From Fidelibacterota bacterium (GTDB lineage Bacteria > Fidelibacterota > Marinisomatia > Marinisomatales > TCS55), in assembly GCA_018674655.1 (NCBI GenBank), contig JABGZQ010000042.1:26316-90315 (forward strand): a DNA stretch of 64,000 nucleotides, read 5' to 3'. The position numbers and the translations under genes are program-made. The notes beneath the pieces were generated by a model that worked only from the letters and a program-made list of their open reading frames with translations, made no database searches and was not told the DNA's origin. Positions 9,261 through 18,006 of this stretch are shown in pieces. Each line of letters starts with the position of its first letter. Positions within the stretch are counted from its first letter, which is position 1.

Positions 9261-10307
9261 TCAACTTTTTTCAGATAATATTTCTTTTAATTGGTCAATC
9301 TTTTTTACGGGTGTCGGATCCGTATTGTGTAAAACTGCACACCAATAACTCACCCAATCTCCAAAATGGATTAAATGTAAATATCGTTCAACCAATGCAT
9401 TCCCCCCAACAGAAACTATTTCTTGGTTCTCAGCGAGACTCCCAATAATTTTTTGGGTAGATTGTTGTCGAATGCTTGTGCGTGGATGATCACCATCATC
9501 TTTTAACCAGATAATCGATAGTTGTTGGATCAATTCTTTATTATTCTCCCATCCGACAATTTCATTGTGGTTCATTTCTGGTAATTCATTATAATAAGCC
9601 AACATTTTTGAATTTTCACTCAACTGCCCTTTCCACCTTACGGCCATAATTGATGTGGCTTCCGTTTCACCATAAATCACGGGGATAGTTTTATATATGC
9701 GATTGGCTAAAGCATAAGTTGGGTTTTCATTTGACTCAAGACCATAATTATCTCTGGATGCGGTAATTAGCGAAATGGCATTCGATAATTGACTTACCGA
9801 AGATTCACCAATAATTCCCAAGGTCTTTAACAAATACATCATCGGTACAAACGACAATGCTAACGCAGCTCGCGGTTGCAATCCGCTGGGTATAGACACA
9901 ACGTCTAAATCAAGACTATGCATTAATTCTGTTAATTTCCCACCGGTAGAAATACCAATTATTTGGGCATTTTTTTCTCGAGCCTGATCAAATGCAGCCA
10001 ATGTTTCTTCAGTATTTCCGGAATATGATGAACATATAACCAACGTATGACCATTCACCCATTTCGGAAGTGTATAGTTCCGAGAGACAACCATTGGGAC
10101 CTGTAATTCATCTTTTACAAGCGTTCGAACAACATCGCCACCAATGGCAGATCCACCCATGCCTGCAACCACAATATTACGAATATCTGAATATTCATTT
10201 TTTAATGAGACATTATGGCCAATTTTTGCTGCTGTGACCATATGATCAGGAAAATCATAAATGGATTTATACATGTCATCGGGGTCTAACTTGGGTAATA
10301 CTGTCAT
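9261..10307 (-). CDS. Bifunctional phosphoglucose/phosphomannose isomerase
   Basis: A 348-residue double-SIS-domain protein. AGMGGSAIGGDVV (near residues 50-62), SSYSGNTEETL and ISTGGKL are the sugar-phosphate binding loops. The C-terminal MNHNEIVGWE segment has the catalytic Glu region typical of the PGI/PMI family rather than classical Pgi. It should interconvert fructose 6-phosphate with glucose or mannose 6-phosphate. Its ATG lies at the stop of the prenyl synthase gene. Together with the nearby phosphomannomutase, it could supply GDP-mannose. Confidence 0.9.
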   Translation of the reverse strand: MTVLPKLDPDDMYKSIYDFPDHMVTAAKIGHNVSLKNEYSDIRNIVVAGMGGSAIGGDVVRTLVKDELQVPMVVSRNYTLPKWVNGHTLVICSSYSGNTEETLAAFDQAREKNAQIIGISTGGKLTELMHSLDLDVVSIPSGLQPRAALALSFVPMMYLLKTLGIIGESSVSQLSNAISLITASRDNYGLESNENPTYALANRIYKTIPVIYGETEATSIMAVRWKGQLSENSKMLAYYNELPEMNHNEIVGWENNKELIQQLSIIWLKDDGDHPRTSIRQQSTQKIIGSLAENQEIVSVGGNALVERYLHLIHFGDWVSYWCAVLHNTDPTPVKKIDQLKEILSEKS

Positions 10308-11260
10308 TAATAGGTCCTATTTAAAATCATGGTTGTAAATTGATTTAAGTGCGCGCGATTTCTCTCGGGAATCACATTGAGCCCATCCTGAGCTTTTTGG
10401 ATATAATGTTGAATAATTGTCTCCGTCTCCGCTTTGATTCCATTTGATTCAAAGAATGCTTTATAAGCAGAAATAGAATCATTTTTTTGGATGAATTCCA
10501 GCCATTTGTCACGGTGGTTTTCTCGAGCCAATATAGATAAAGCTGTCTGCTTTCCAGCGCGAATATCACTGCCTAAACTTTTACCCATGGTTGATTCGTC
10601 TCCGTAAATCTCTAAATAATCATCTTGAATTTGAAAAGCCAATCCAAGGTTTAAACCATACTCGAATAGTTGATGACCGTCGGATTTTGAATCATTGCCA
10701 ATAAGACTACCTAATTCCGCACACAACCCCAGCAATGCACCCGTTTTTTTTCCAATCATTACGAGATAATTCCCCATGGTAATTGAATCATCATTTTCAA
10801 ATTCCTTGTCCATGCCCTGCCCTTCGCAAATAGCCAAGGTCACTTCATTAAACCGTTGGTGAATATATTTCGATAAACCAGTTATTATGGAATGGGATAA
10901 GACAAATAATCCATCACCAGCCAAAGTTGCAGTGGCATTATCCCACTTTTTATGAACAGATGGTTGTCCATGTCGGACATCATCCTCATCCATAATATCA
11001 TCATGAACCAACGAAAAATTATGGAGTAATTCCACTGAAATAGCTGCTTTCATTATTTTTTCTGGTGCCGAGGAATACACATCTCCAACCAAATGGACTA
11101 AAATCGGGCGGAATCTTTTCCCTTTACCATTTAGTACATATTTTATGGGATCATAAAAGTAGGCTGGTGTCTTCTCTAAAGGAATTTGATGAATGGCATT
11201 TTCAATCTCATTCTTCAAAAATTGGATATGATCCGAAAAGGGTTTAGTGGCCTTCATCAA
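10307..11260 (-). CDS. Polyprenyl diphosphate synthase (FPP/GGPP type)
   Basis: A 317-residue trans-isoprenyl diphosphate synthase. The first Asp-rich motif is DDIMDEDDVRHG (about residue 90) and the second is QDDYLEIYGDES (about residue 217). GKGKRFRP binds diphosphate. It condenses IPP onto allylic diphosphates. Chain length cannot be assigned from motifs alone, so I give no ispA or ispB symbol. It starts MMKATKP, inside the 3' end of the phosphomannomutase gene, overlapping by about 17 bases. Confidence 0.92.
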   Translation of the reverse strand: MMKATKPFSDHIQFLKNEIENAIHQIPLEKTPAYFYDPIKYVLNGKGKRFRPILVHLVGDVYSSAPEKIMKAAISVELLHNFSLVHDDIMDEDDVRHGQPSVHKKWDNATATLAGDGLFVLSHSIITGLSKYIHQRFNEVTLAICEGQGMDKEFENDDSITMGNYLVMIGKKTGALLGLCAELGSLIGNDSKSDGHQLFEYGLNLGLAFQIQDDYLEIYGDESTMGKSLGSDIRAGKQTALSILARENHRDKWLEFIQKNDSISAYKAFFESNGIKAETETIIQHYIQKAQDGLNVIPERNRAHLNQFTTMILNRTY

Positions 11261-12614
11261 GCTTTAGTTTTCCAATTGTCTGAAGTTTATCCATTACAAT
11301 GGATTGAATTTCTTCCATACGTTCCGGTGTATTGGCTTCGAACCGGCAAACAATTACGGGTTGCGTATTGGAAGATCTAACGAGTCCCCAACCATCGCCG
11401 AATTGAATGCGTACACCATCAACTATACTGCAATTATAATTTTCAGTAAAATAATCCACAGCTTCTTTGGCGATCCTAAATTTTTCTTCGTCAGATTCTG
11501 CTTCAAAACGCATTTCAGGTGTTGAATAATAGGTCGGCAGTTCCGCTTTCAGTTGGGATAATGTTTTATCGGTTCTGGACAATGTTTGAACAATTCTTGC
11601 TGCAACATAAATGGCATCATCATAACCGTAATAATCATCGGCAAAAAATATATGACCACTCATTTCACCACCTAATTTACAATTCAGTTCTCCCATTCTT
11701 TGTTTAATGAGCGAATGACCTGTTTTCCACATGATGGGTTTGCCGCCATACTTAACAATCATTTCTTCCAGAGCTTGAGAACATTTAACATCGTACAGGA
11801 TCTCATCTCCTTCTTCTAAAACTTCCGGCAGAAAAATGGCCATTAACTGGTCTGCCCAAATGATATCACCTGTTTCATCGACCACACCCACACGATCCGC
11901 ATCACCGTCAAAAGCGAGGCCAATATCATATTGCCCAGTTTTCATTAAAGAAATTAAGTCAGCTAAGTTTGCTTCTACTGTAGGGTCAGGATGGTGATTG
12001 GGAAAAGTGCCATCCACATCACAATATAATTCTGTTAAATCTACATTCAGATTTTTGAAGACTTCGGGCCCGCAGATTGCACCGGCGGCATTTCCACAAT
12101 CCATAACGACTTTCAATCGCTTTTGAATATCTATTTTAGAGGAAATCATTTGTTTGTATTTCGTAAGAATATCATAGGAGGCTTCAGAACCTTCCCCTGC
12201 TTCGAAATCTTGTTTTTCAATAATGGCACGAATATCTTGAATTGATTCGCCGAATACAGCCTTCTGATTTCGGGACATTTTAAAACCATTAAATTCTGGG
12301 GGATTATGGCTTCCCGTAATTTGAACGGCGCCAGCCACATCTAACTTAAACATGGAATAATAATTAGCAGGTGTGGGTAAAATACCAATATTTATCACAT
12401 CCACACCGGTGGAAAGAATCCCCGTTTTAAATTGTTCAATTAAATCCGGTGTCGTGAGGCGTACATCTCCACTCAGTGTAATTTCCTGACCGCCACCACG
12501 CTTAATATATGTGCCAAATCCTTTGCCCAGGCTTTCTACCACATCGGGTGGAAAATCATCAGATACTTTCCCACGAATATCATATTCACGAAATATATAC
12601 TTATTGAGATTCAT
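11244..12614 (-). CDS. Phosphomannomutase/phosphoglucomutase
   Basis: A 456-residue alpha-D-phosphohexomutase. The phosphoserine loop is TGSHNPPEFNGFK (about residue 100), the Mg-binding loop is AFDGDADRVG (about 235), and GGEMSGHIFF and RSSNTQPV complete the four domains. It interconverts hexose 6- and 1-phosphates and is closest in style to the AlgC/ManB type. Clustering with a PGI/PMI isomerase supports a mannose or glucose activation role. The substrate choice is inferred. Confidence 0.93.
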   Translation of the reverse strand: MNLNKYIFREYDIRGKVSDDFPPDVVESLGKGFGTYIKRGGGQEITLSGDVRLTTPDLIEQFKTGILSTGVDVINIGILPTPANYYSMFKLDVAGAVQITGSHNPPEFNGFKMSRNQKAVFGESIQDIRAIIEKQDFEAGEGSEASYDILTKYKQMISSKIDIQKRLKVVMDCGNAAGAICGPEVFKNLNVDLTELYCDVDGTFPNHHPDPTVEANLADLISLMKTGQYDIGLAFDGDADRVGVVDETGDIIWADQLMAIFLPEVLEEGDEILYDVKCSQALEEMIVKYGGKPIMWKTGHSLIKQRMGELNCKLGGEMSGHIFFADDYYGYDDAIYVAARIVQTLSRTDKTLSQLKAELPTYYSTPEMRFEAESDEEKFRIAKEAVDYFTENYNCSIVDGVRIQFGDGWGLVRSSNTQPVIVCRFEANTPERMEEIQSIVMDKLQTIGKLKLDEGH

Positions 12615-12670
12615 CGGTTCCTTTCTTGAGAATAATTAACGGTAAAAATTAAGGATAATATATCAGGTCT

Positions 12671-12690
12671 TAAACCAATGAATTGGTTTA
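12671..12690. repeat. 20-bp inverted repeat upstream of the phosphohexomutase
   Basis: TAAACCA-ATGAAT-TGGTTTA forms a palindrome that includes the stop codon of the GGQ protein and lies about 57 bases before the phosphomannomutase start. On the minus strand it is not followed by a T-run, so it is not a typical intrinsic terminator. It may be an operator or an RNA processing hairpin. Confidence 0.35.
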
Positions 12691-13035
12691 TTCGTCTGTT
12701 TTTGGCTTTTGGCGATATTCTTTTTTTTGAGATTGTTTCTTTTTGGCCCGCATTCGCCTTTCCTTAGCTGCAAAGGTAATTTTAGTGGGGACCCTTTTTT
12801 TCGGTTTATGGTTCAATACGATCAATTTTTTTCGAAGCCGATCTAATGCGATGTATTTGTTTCGGCGTTGGCTCCTTTCGTCTTGGCAAGTGACGACAAT
12901 ACCTGTGGGTAAATGGGTTAAGCGTACGGCACTGTCTGTTTTATTTACGTGCTGACCGCCTTTACCACTGGCACGAAAAGTATCAATGCGACACTCTTTC
13001 AATAGACCTTCATTTGATTCAGGTATTCTAATCAT
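12688..13035 (-). CDS. Short release-factor-like GGQ protein
   Basis: A 115-residue protein with the catalytic peptidyl-tRNA hydrolysis motif [18 protein letters not shown] near residue 25. The following [19 protein letters not shown] matches domain 3 of RF1/RF2 more than ArfB. The codon-recognition domains are absent. The C-terminus is Lys/Arg-rich, as expected for a tail that enters the ribosomal mRNA channel, like ArfB/YaeJ. A ribosome-rescue role is inferred. The gene is complete, with ATG start and in-frame stop, not a fragment of a broken RF2 as far as can be seen. Confidence 0.85.
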   Translation of the reverse strand: MIRIPESNEGLLKECRIDTFRASGKGGQHVNKTDSAVRLTHLPTGIVVTCQDERSQRRNKYIALDRLRKKLIVLNHKPKKRVPTKITFAAKERRMRAKKKQSQKKEYRQKPKTDE

Positions 13036-13141
13036 TAAATCAGTATTTAATTATTGGTTCTAACTTTTGAATAATCGGGTTCATTATATTCCCTGTCTAA
13101 AATATGTATTTAAACCTATGAAAGCCAGAAACTATTCACCT

Positions 13142-14536
13142 ATGAAAAAACACATTATTTTCCTCCTACTATTTTTGTTTTCCACATCTTGCGAAAAACA
13201 AAGCACGCTCCTCAAAGATTATGTCCAAAAACCCGACCCTGCTTTTCGATATGAAATTAAAAAGGTTGTAAATGGGGATTCATGGAAAGAATATATTATA
13301 AAGATGGTATCTCAAACTTGGCTCACTTCGAATGAAGTGGAAGAAACAGAATGGTGGCATTACTTAACCATTGTCATCCCAGATGAAGTGATAGAAACCG
13401 AAGCATTATTGATTATCGGCGGTGGCAATCATACAAATGAATTACCTGAATCGGCAGACCCAGCATTTATACAGGTGGCATTGGCAACACAATCCATCGT
13501 TTCGAGTATTTCTAATATCCCATTTCAATCTCTTGTATTTAAAAATGATTCTTTAGACGAACGCTATGAAGATGATTTGATTGCATTTGGATGGCGTAAG
13601 TTTTTAGAAGGTGGTGCCAAAGATGAAGATGCGGATTGGCTTGCTCGGTTTCCAATGGCTAAAGCAGTTTCCCGAGGTATGGATGTGGTTCAGGAGGTTG
13701 CGACTTCAAAAGGGCATCCAGTTGATCATTTTGTCACGACCGGGGCTTCAAAACGCGGTTGGACGACTTGGGCCACGGCAATGGTTGATGATCGTGTTAT
13801 GGCTATTATTCCTATCGTAATAGATGTGCTGAACGTGGTTCCATCTTTTGACCACCATTGGAAATGCTATGGTGAATGGTCTTATGCTGTGGATAGTTAT
13901 GTCAATGAAGGCATAATGGAATGGATGGGTTCCAAAGAGTTTAATCGAATGTTAACTATCGTAGAACCTTACAATTATGTCGATCAACTTAGTCTTCCGA
14001 AATTTCTGATTAATGCCACGGGAGATGAATTTTTTGCTACCGATTCCTGGCAGTTTTACTGGAATGAGTTGAAAGGTGAAAAACACCTCCAGTATATTCC
14101 CAATACGAGTCATGGACTAAAAAATACTGAAGGCGAGTACGATTTGAAAAGTCTAACTGCTTTTTATAAAGCAACAATTTCGAATGCTGATATACCCAAA
14201 TATGATTGGCATGTCAGCAATGATTCTATATATTTACAAATTGACCATGACAATTATATCGTTAAACAATGGGAAGCCATAAATGAAAAAACGCGAGATT
14301 TTCGTGTAGATACAATCGATAGAGTCTGGGTATCAAAACAATTACAACCATCTAATGATGGGTCATATGCTGTAAAAATAACTCAGCCAGAAACGGGTTA
14401 TAAAGCAGGATTATTGGAAATCACATTTAATCCCGATTCAGATATTCCCTATATATTTACCACAGGAACAGTGGTCTCTCCCAACACATTTCCTTTTGGC
14501 GATTTTAAGAGTGAAAATCCGAAGGGTACGCGATAA
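13142..14536 (+). CDS. PhoPQ-activated pathogenicity-related (PqaA-like) lipoprotein
   Basis: The start is taken at the ATG giving MKKHIIFLLLFLFSTSC, a lipoprotein signal with a lipobox ending at Cys17; upstream in-frame ATGs give no signal peptide. The mature 450 residues match the PqaA family, an alpha/beta-hydrolase-like fold. TTGASKRGWTTW (nucleophile elbow Ser), NATGDEFFATDS (Asp) and NTSHGLKN (His) form a plausible triad. The substrate is unknown; the name comes from Salmonella regulation and says little about pathogenicity here. Convergent with murQ, 9 bases apart. Confidence 0.85.
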   Translation: MKKHIIFLLLFLFSTSCEKQSTLLKDYVQKPDPAFRYEIKKVVNGDSWKEYIIKMVSQTWLTSNEVEETEWWHYLTIVIPDEVIETEALLIIGGGNHTNELPESADPAFIQVALATQSIVSSISNIPFQSLVFKNDSLDERYEDDLIAFGWRKFLEGGAKDEDADWLARFPMAKAVSRGMDVVQEVATSKGHPVDHFVTTGASKRGWTTWATAMVDDRVMAIIPIVIDVLNVVPSFDHHWKCYGEWSYAVDSYVNEGIMEWMGSKEFNRMLTIVEPYNYVDQLSLPKFLINATGDEFFATDSWQFYWNELKGEKHLQYIPNTSHGLKNTEGEYDLKSLTAFYKATISNADIPKYDWHVSNDSIYLQIDHDNYIVKQWEAINEKTRDFRVDTIDRVWVSKQLQPSNDGSYAVKITQPETGYKAGLLEITFNPDSDIPYIFTTGTVVSPNTFPFGDFKSENPKGTR

Positions 14537-14545
14537 TAAGAATAA

Positions 14546-15445
14546 TTATTTAATTACTTTCCGCAAGAATCCGCCATTTTTATCTAATAATTCTTTCGCT
14601 TCCTCTTTCGAACATTTTTTTTCAATCATCACTACCGCCGTTTTGACGGATTTATCTGCAGCGTAGAGTGCTTTTTCAGATTCTTTCGGCTCTAGTTCTG
14701 TCAATTGGCTAATGATACGTGCCCCTCGATCCACAAGTTTATCATTAACAGCCATGAGGTCCACCATGAGATTGCCGTAAACTTTTCCCAGCCGAACCAT
14801 GGTGGCAGTAGAAATCATGTTTAGTACCATTTTGGTGGCAGTGCCTGCTTTCATCCGGGTAGATCCTGTAATCACTTCCGGACCTGTATCCACTTTAATT
14901 AAGACATCAGAATCTGCGGCTAAATAGGGCTTTGCATTACAAATTAAATAAACTGTTTTTGCATCGATAGATTGACCATATTCGATGGCCGATTTTACAT
15001 AAGCAGCTGCACCACTGGTGCTAATACCAATCACCACATCGCCAGCTGATAAGCCAAAATGCTTTAAATCTGTTACAGCCCTATCCGGTTGATCCTCTGC
15101 CCCTTCTATAGATTTTCGCAATGCTTCATCCCCGCCTGCGATAATTCCATTGAACCAATCCCGTGGCACCGAATAAGTTGGTGGCATTTCTGAAGCATCC
15201 AATACACCCAATCTGCCTGATGTACCGGCACCTACATAATAAATATGATTCCCATTTTGAATTGCTTCTGTGGTCAGTTTTACAGTTTGCGCAATTTCTG
15301 GAATAGCAGATCTCACCTTTTCTGCGATGGATTGATCTTCGTGATTAATTATACCTAATATTTCGGATATGGATTTTTGATCAATATTTTGCGATTTCTC
15401 ATTTTGTTTCTCAGTCGAAAGGCTTTTTCTGTCGATAGTTTTCAT
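14546..15445 (-). CDS. murQ: N-acetylmuramic acid 6-phosphate etherase
   Basis: A 299-residue SIS-domain enzyme. YVGAGTSGRLGVLDASEMPPTY (about residues 70-90), GISTSGAAAYV and TGSTRMKAGTATKMVLN are MurQ signatures. It cleaves the lactyl ether of MurNAc-6-P to GlcNAc-6-P during recovery of cell-wall fragments. The C-terminal residues resemble a UBA-like helical segment as usual. No MurNAc kinase or transporter is next to it. The upstream neighbour is an amino-acid symporter on the same strand. Confidence 0.95.
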   Translation of the reverse strand: MKTIDRKSLSTEKQNEKSQNIDQKSISEILGIINHEDQSIAEKVRSAIPEIAQTVKLTTEAIQNGNHIYYVGAGTSGRLGVLDASEMPPTYSVPRDWFNGIIAGGDEALRKSIEGAEDQPDRAVTDLKHFGLSAGDVVIGISTSGAAAYVKSAIEYGQSIDAKTVYLICNAKPYLAADSDVLIKVDTGPEVITGSTRMKAGTATKMVLNMISTATMVRLGKVYGNLMVDLMAVNDKLVDRGARIISQLTELEPKESEKALYAADKSVKTAVVMIEKKCSKEEAKELLDKNGGFLRKVIK

Positions 15446-15483
15446 GTTTAAAATTACAAAAACGAATGCTTTGGATATTTATT

Positions 15484-16842
15484 TTAATTTAGATTTGCAA
15501 AATATCGTCTAGCTTCGACCATCACTTTAGGCGAAAGCATTACAGATCCTATAATTGTGGGTATGGCCATAATTGCATACATACCATCGATAAAGTTAAT
15601 CACAACTTCTATCGAAATCATGGCGCCCACCACTATGGTGAACACATAGAAACATCGATAATAAAAAATACTTTTTGTACCAAATAAGTAACCACTGCAT
15701 TTACTCCCGTAGTATGAATAGCTCATCATCGTAGAAAGACTAAAGGTGAGTACCGCAGTTAATAGTAACCAAAACCCAAATCCACCTAATTCCTTTACAA
15801 ATGCTGTGGTAGTCAACGTTACGCCATTTAATCCCTCTTGCTCCCAAACACCAGAAGCCAAAATAACAATTGCAGTAATGGTACACACAACTATGGTATC
15901 GATAAATGGTTCAATCATGGCCACGAGACCTTCTCGAACCGGTTCTTTGGTCATGGCTGCACCGTGGGCCATATCTGACGTACCCAAACCGGCTTCATTA
16001 GAGAATAGAGCCCGGCGGACACCGGCAATAATAACAGATCCTACGGCACCGCCCATCACTGCATCACCAGTAAAAGCATCATGTATAATTAATCCAAATA
16101 TAGAAGGGATTTCGGCAAGGTGATTAAACACGACTAATAAACCTGCAAACATGTACAGCACAACCATTACAGGGACCATGTAGGTTGCCACTTGTCCAAT
16201 TCTTTTTATACCGCCAAAAATAACCAGAGATGTTATAAATGCCATGATGAGGCCCTGAATCAGGTTTCCAGTCTCGATAGATTCTATAAACCATCCATTG
16301 GGTGTCAGAACCTGATTGCGAATAATATCGGCCAATTGATTGGACTGAAAAATCACTGTACATCCAAATAATCCGGCAATACTAAATAGTATGGATAGGG
16401 GTTTAAATTTTTTCCCTAAACCATTTTCTATATAGTACATGGGGCCCCCTTGAATATTTCCTTGATCATCCTTCCCACGAAATAAGATTGATAGGGTACA
16501 GGAGAAAAACTTTGTGGACATCCCCACCACGGCACTCACCCACATCCAGAAGAGTGCGCCAGGGCCACCCATTTGGATGGCAATGGCCACACCGCTGATA
16601 TTCCCCAAGCCAACTGTACTGGCTAAAGCGCTGGATAATGCTTGAAAATGGGTAATTTCTCCCGGATCATTTGGGTCATTATATCGCCCGAAGAGAATAT
16701 CAACACCATGACGAAAATACTTAAATGGAATAAAACGACTATAAATGGAAAAATATAAACCACCGCCCAAAAGCAAGATCAGTAAGGGTGGTCCCCACAT
16801 AAAACTTGCAAAGGCACCCATGAAATCATTGATTAAATCCAT
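15484..16842 (-). CDS. Alanine/glycine:cation symporter (AGCS)
   Basis: I place the start at the ATG of MDLINDFMGAF because GAGGAA lies 5 bases before it; an ATG 12 bases upstream (MRKNMDL) is possible. About 452 residues and eleven membrane segments. Family motifs include QALSSALASTVGLGNISGVA, GGPMYYIENGLG and LFSNEAGLGTSDMAHG. AGCS proteins import alanine or glycine with Na+. A sodium-coupled transporter suits a marine cell. Divergent from the LptF/G gene, sharing a short promoter region. Confidence 0.93.
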   Translation of the reverse strand: MDLINDFMGAFASFMWGPPLLILLLGGGLYFSIYSRFIPFKYFRHGVDILFGRYNDPNDPGEITHFQALSSALASTVGLGNISGVAIAIQMGGPGALFWMWVSAVVGMSTKFFSCTLSILFRGKDDQGNIQGGPMYYIENGLGKKFKPLSILFSIAGLFGCTVIFQSNQLADIIRNQVLTPNGWFIESIETGNLIQGLIMAFITSLVIFGGIKRIGQVATYMVPVMVVLYMFAGLLVVFNHLAEIPSIFGLIIHDAFTGDAVMGGAVGSVIIAGVRRALFSNEAGLGTSDMAHGAAMTKEPVREGLVAMIEPFIDTIVVCTITAIVILASGVWEQEGLNGVTLTTTAFVKELGGFGFWLLLTAVLTFSLSTMMSYSYYGSKCSGYLFGTKSIFYYRCFYVFTIVVGAMISIEVVINFIDGMYAIMAIPTIIGSVMLSPKVMVEARRYFANLN

Positions 16843-16867
16843 ATTCTTCCTCATTTACTAAAAAAAG

Positions 16868-16885
16868 TTTCGGATTATACCGAAA
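16868..16885 (-). promoter_or_regulatory. Palindrome containing a TATAAT -10 box
   Basis: TTTCGG-ATTATA-CCGAAA is a perfect 6-bp inverted repeat with a 6-base spacer. Read on the minus strand the spacer is TATAAT, a consensus -10, correctly placed to start transcription just before the AGCS gene. No convincing -35 is visible. A protein bound to the palindrome would block the promoter, so this may be an operator shared with the divergent permease gene. Confidence 0.4.
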
Positions 16886-16914
16886 TTCACTGCTTAATTA
16901 CTACCGTTAAATCC

Positions 16915-18006
16915 ATGAAAAAGTTAGATTTATATCTCATCCGCCAATTTATTGTCACATTAACCATGACGTTAATGGGGTTTCTTTGTGTTATCATCGT
17001 GGTAGATCTTATCGAAAACCTAGATCGGTTTATCGATAATGCTATCCCCATGGAAATCACCTTAAAATATTACATATATGCAATCCCATGGTTCTTGAAT
17101 ATTGGTTTGCCTATGTCTATGATGATTTCAACTGTGTTCAGTATCGGTCTCTTAGCCAAGCGGAACGAACTCACGGCAATGAAAGCCACGGGAATAAGCC
17201 TTTACCGAATTGCAGTCCCAATCACAACGATTGGTCTCATTGTCAGTTTTATTTCATTTGAATTGGATAATACATGGGTCAGTAAGGGCAATCAAGTTCG
17301 ATATAATATCGAAAGAGAATACATGAAACGCAGGTCCAGAATAAAACACCAAAAAGACCTTCGGAATGTATTTCTACAAAAAAATGAAAAAACCCATATA
17401 TCCATTGGGCGTTATAAAGTAAGCACAACAGTTGGACGAAGTATCACAGCCATATCTTTAGAAGAGGGTACTGTTTCCAAACGGTTGGATGCAAGAGGCA
17501 TCGCATGGAATGATTCTTTAACATTATGGCTGGCCACAGATTATTCCATACGGGAGTTCAACAATTTTGGTGAAGTTAAAAAAACGGCTATTTCCAAAGG
17601 AGATACATTAATCAATCTCAATTTCACACCTCAAGATATCACCCAACAGTCCAAAACACCGGATGAAATGAGTTTTGCAGATTTAACACTGCGGATTGAT
17701 CAATTAAAAAAAAATGGCGTGGACACGACCAAATGGGAAGTCGATCGACTTTTTAAGATATCTTTTGCTTTTACAAATTTGATTGTGGTTTTGTTTGGCT
17801 TACCCCTGGTTGTGATGAAATCCAAAGGCGGTCTATCTTTCGGTGCGGGAATGGGGATATTTGTTATTTTTGTATATTACGCATTTATCAAGTTTGGCAT
17901 GTCCATGGGATATAAAGGGATTATGTCACCCTTGGTTGCGGCGTGGTTGGGAAATGTTATATTTACGATTGGTGGCGGTTTACTTTTGGTCTTTTCCCGG
18001 AAGTGA
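16915..18006 (+). CDS. LptF/LptG family permease
   Basis: A 363-residue YjgP/YjgQ protein. It starts MKKLDLYLIRQFIVTLTMTL, has three N-terminal membrane helices, a periplasmic beta-jellyroll region (about residues 125-260) and three C-terminal helices. Family features are LPMSMMISTVFSIGLLAKRNELTAMKATGIS near residues 60-90. It forms the inner-membrane part of the Lpt lipopolysaccharide exporter with LptB. Only one permease is present here; its partner must be elsewhere. I cannot tell LptF from LptG with confidence. It overlaps the convergent barrel gene by about 27 bases. Confidence 0.9.
   Translation: MKKLDLYLIRQFIVTLTMTLMGFLCVIIVVDLIENLDRFIDNAIPMEITLKYYIYAIPWFLNIGLPMSMMISTVFSIGLLAKRNELTAMKATGISLYRIAVPITTIGLIVSFISFELDNTWVSKGNQVRYNIEREYMKRRSRIKHQKDLRNVFLQKNEKTHISIGRYKVSTTVGRSITAISLEEGTVSKRLDARGIAWNDSLTLWLATDYSIREFNNFGEVKKTAISKGDTLINLNFTPQDITQQSKTPDEMSFADLTLRIDQLKKNGVDTTKWEVDRLFKISFAFTNLIVVLFGLPLVVMKSKGGLSFGAGMGIFVIFVYYAFIKFGMSMGYKGIMSPLVAAWLGNVIFTIGGGLLLVFSRK

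Noticed and set aside
13067..13141. Longer start of the PqaA-like gene
   Set aside because: The extension has no signal peptide and lies in the divergent promoter region; the ATG at 13142 gives a lipoprotein signal.
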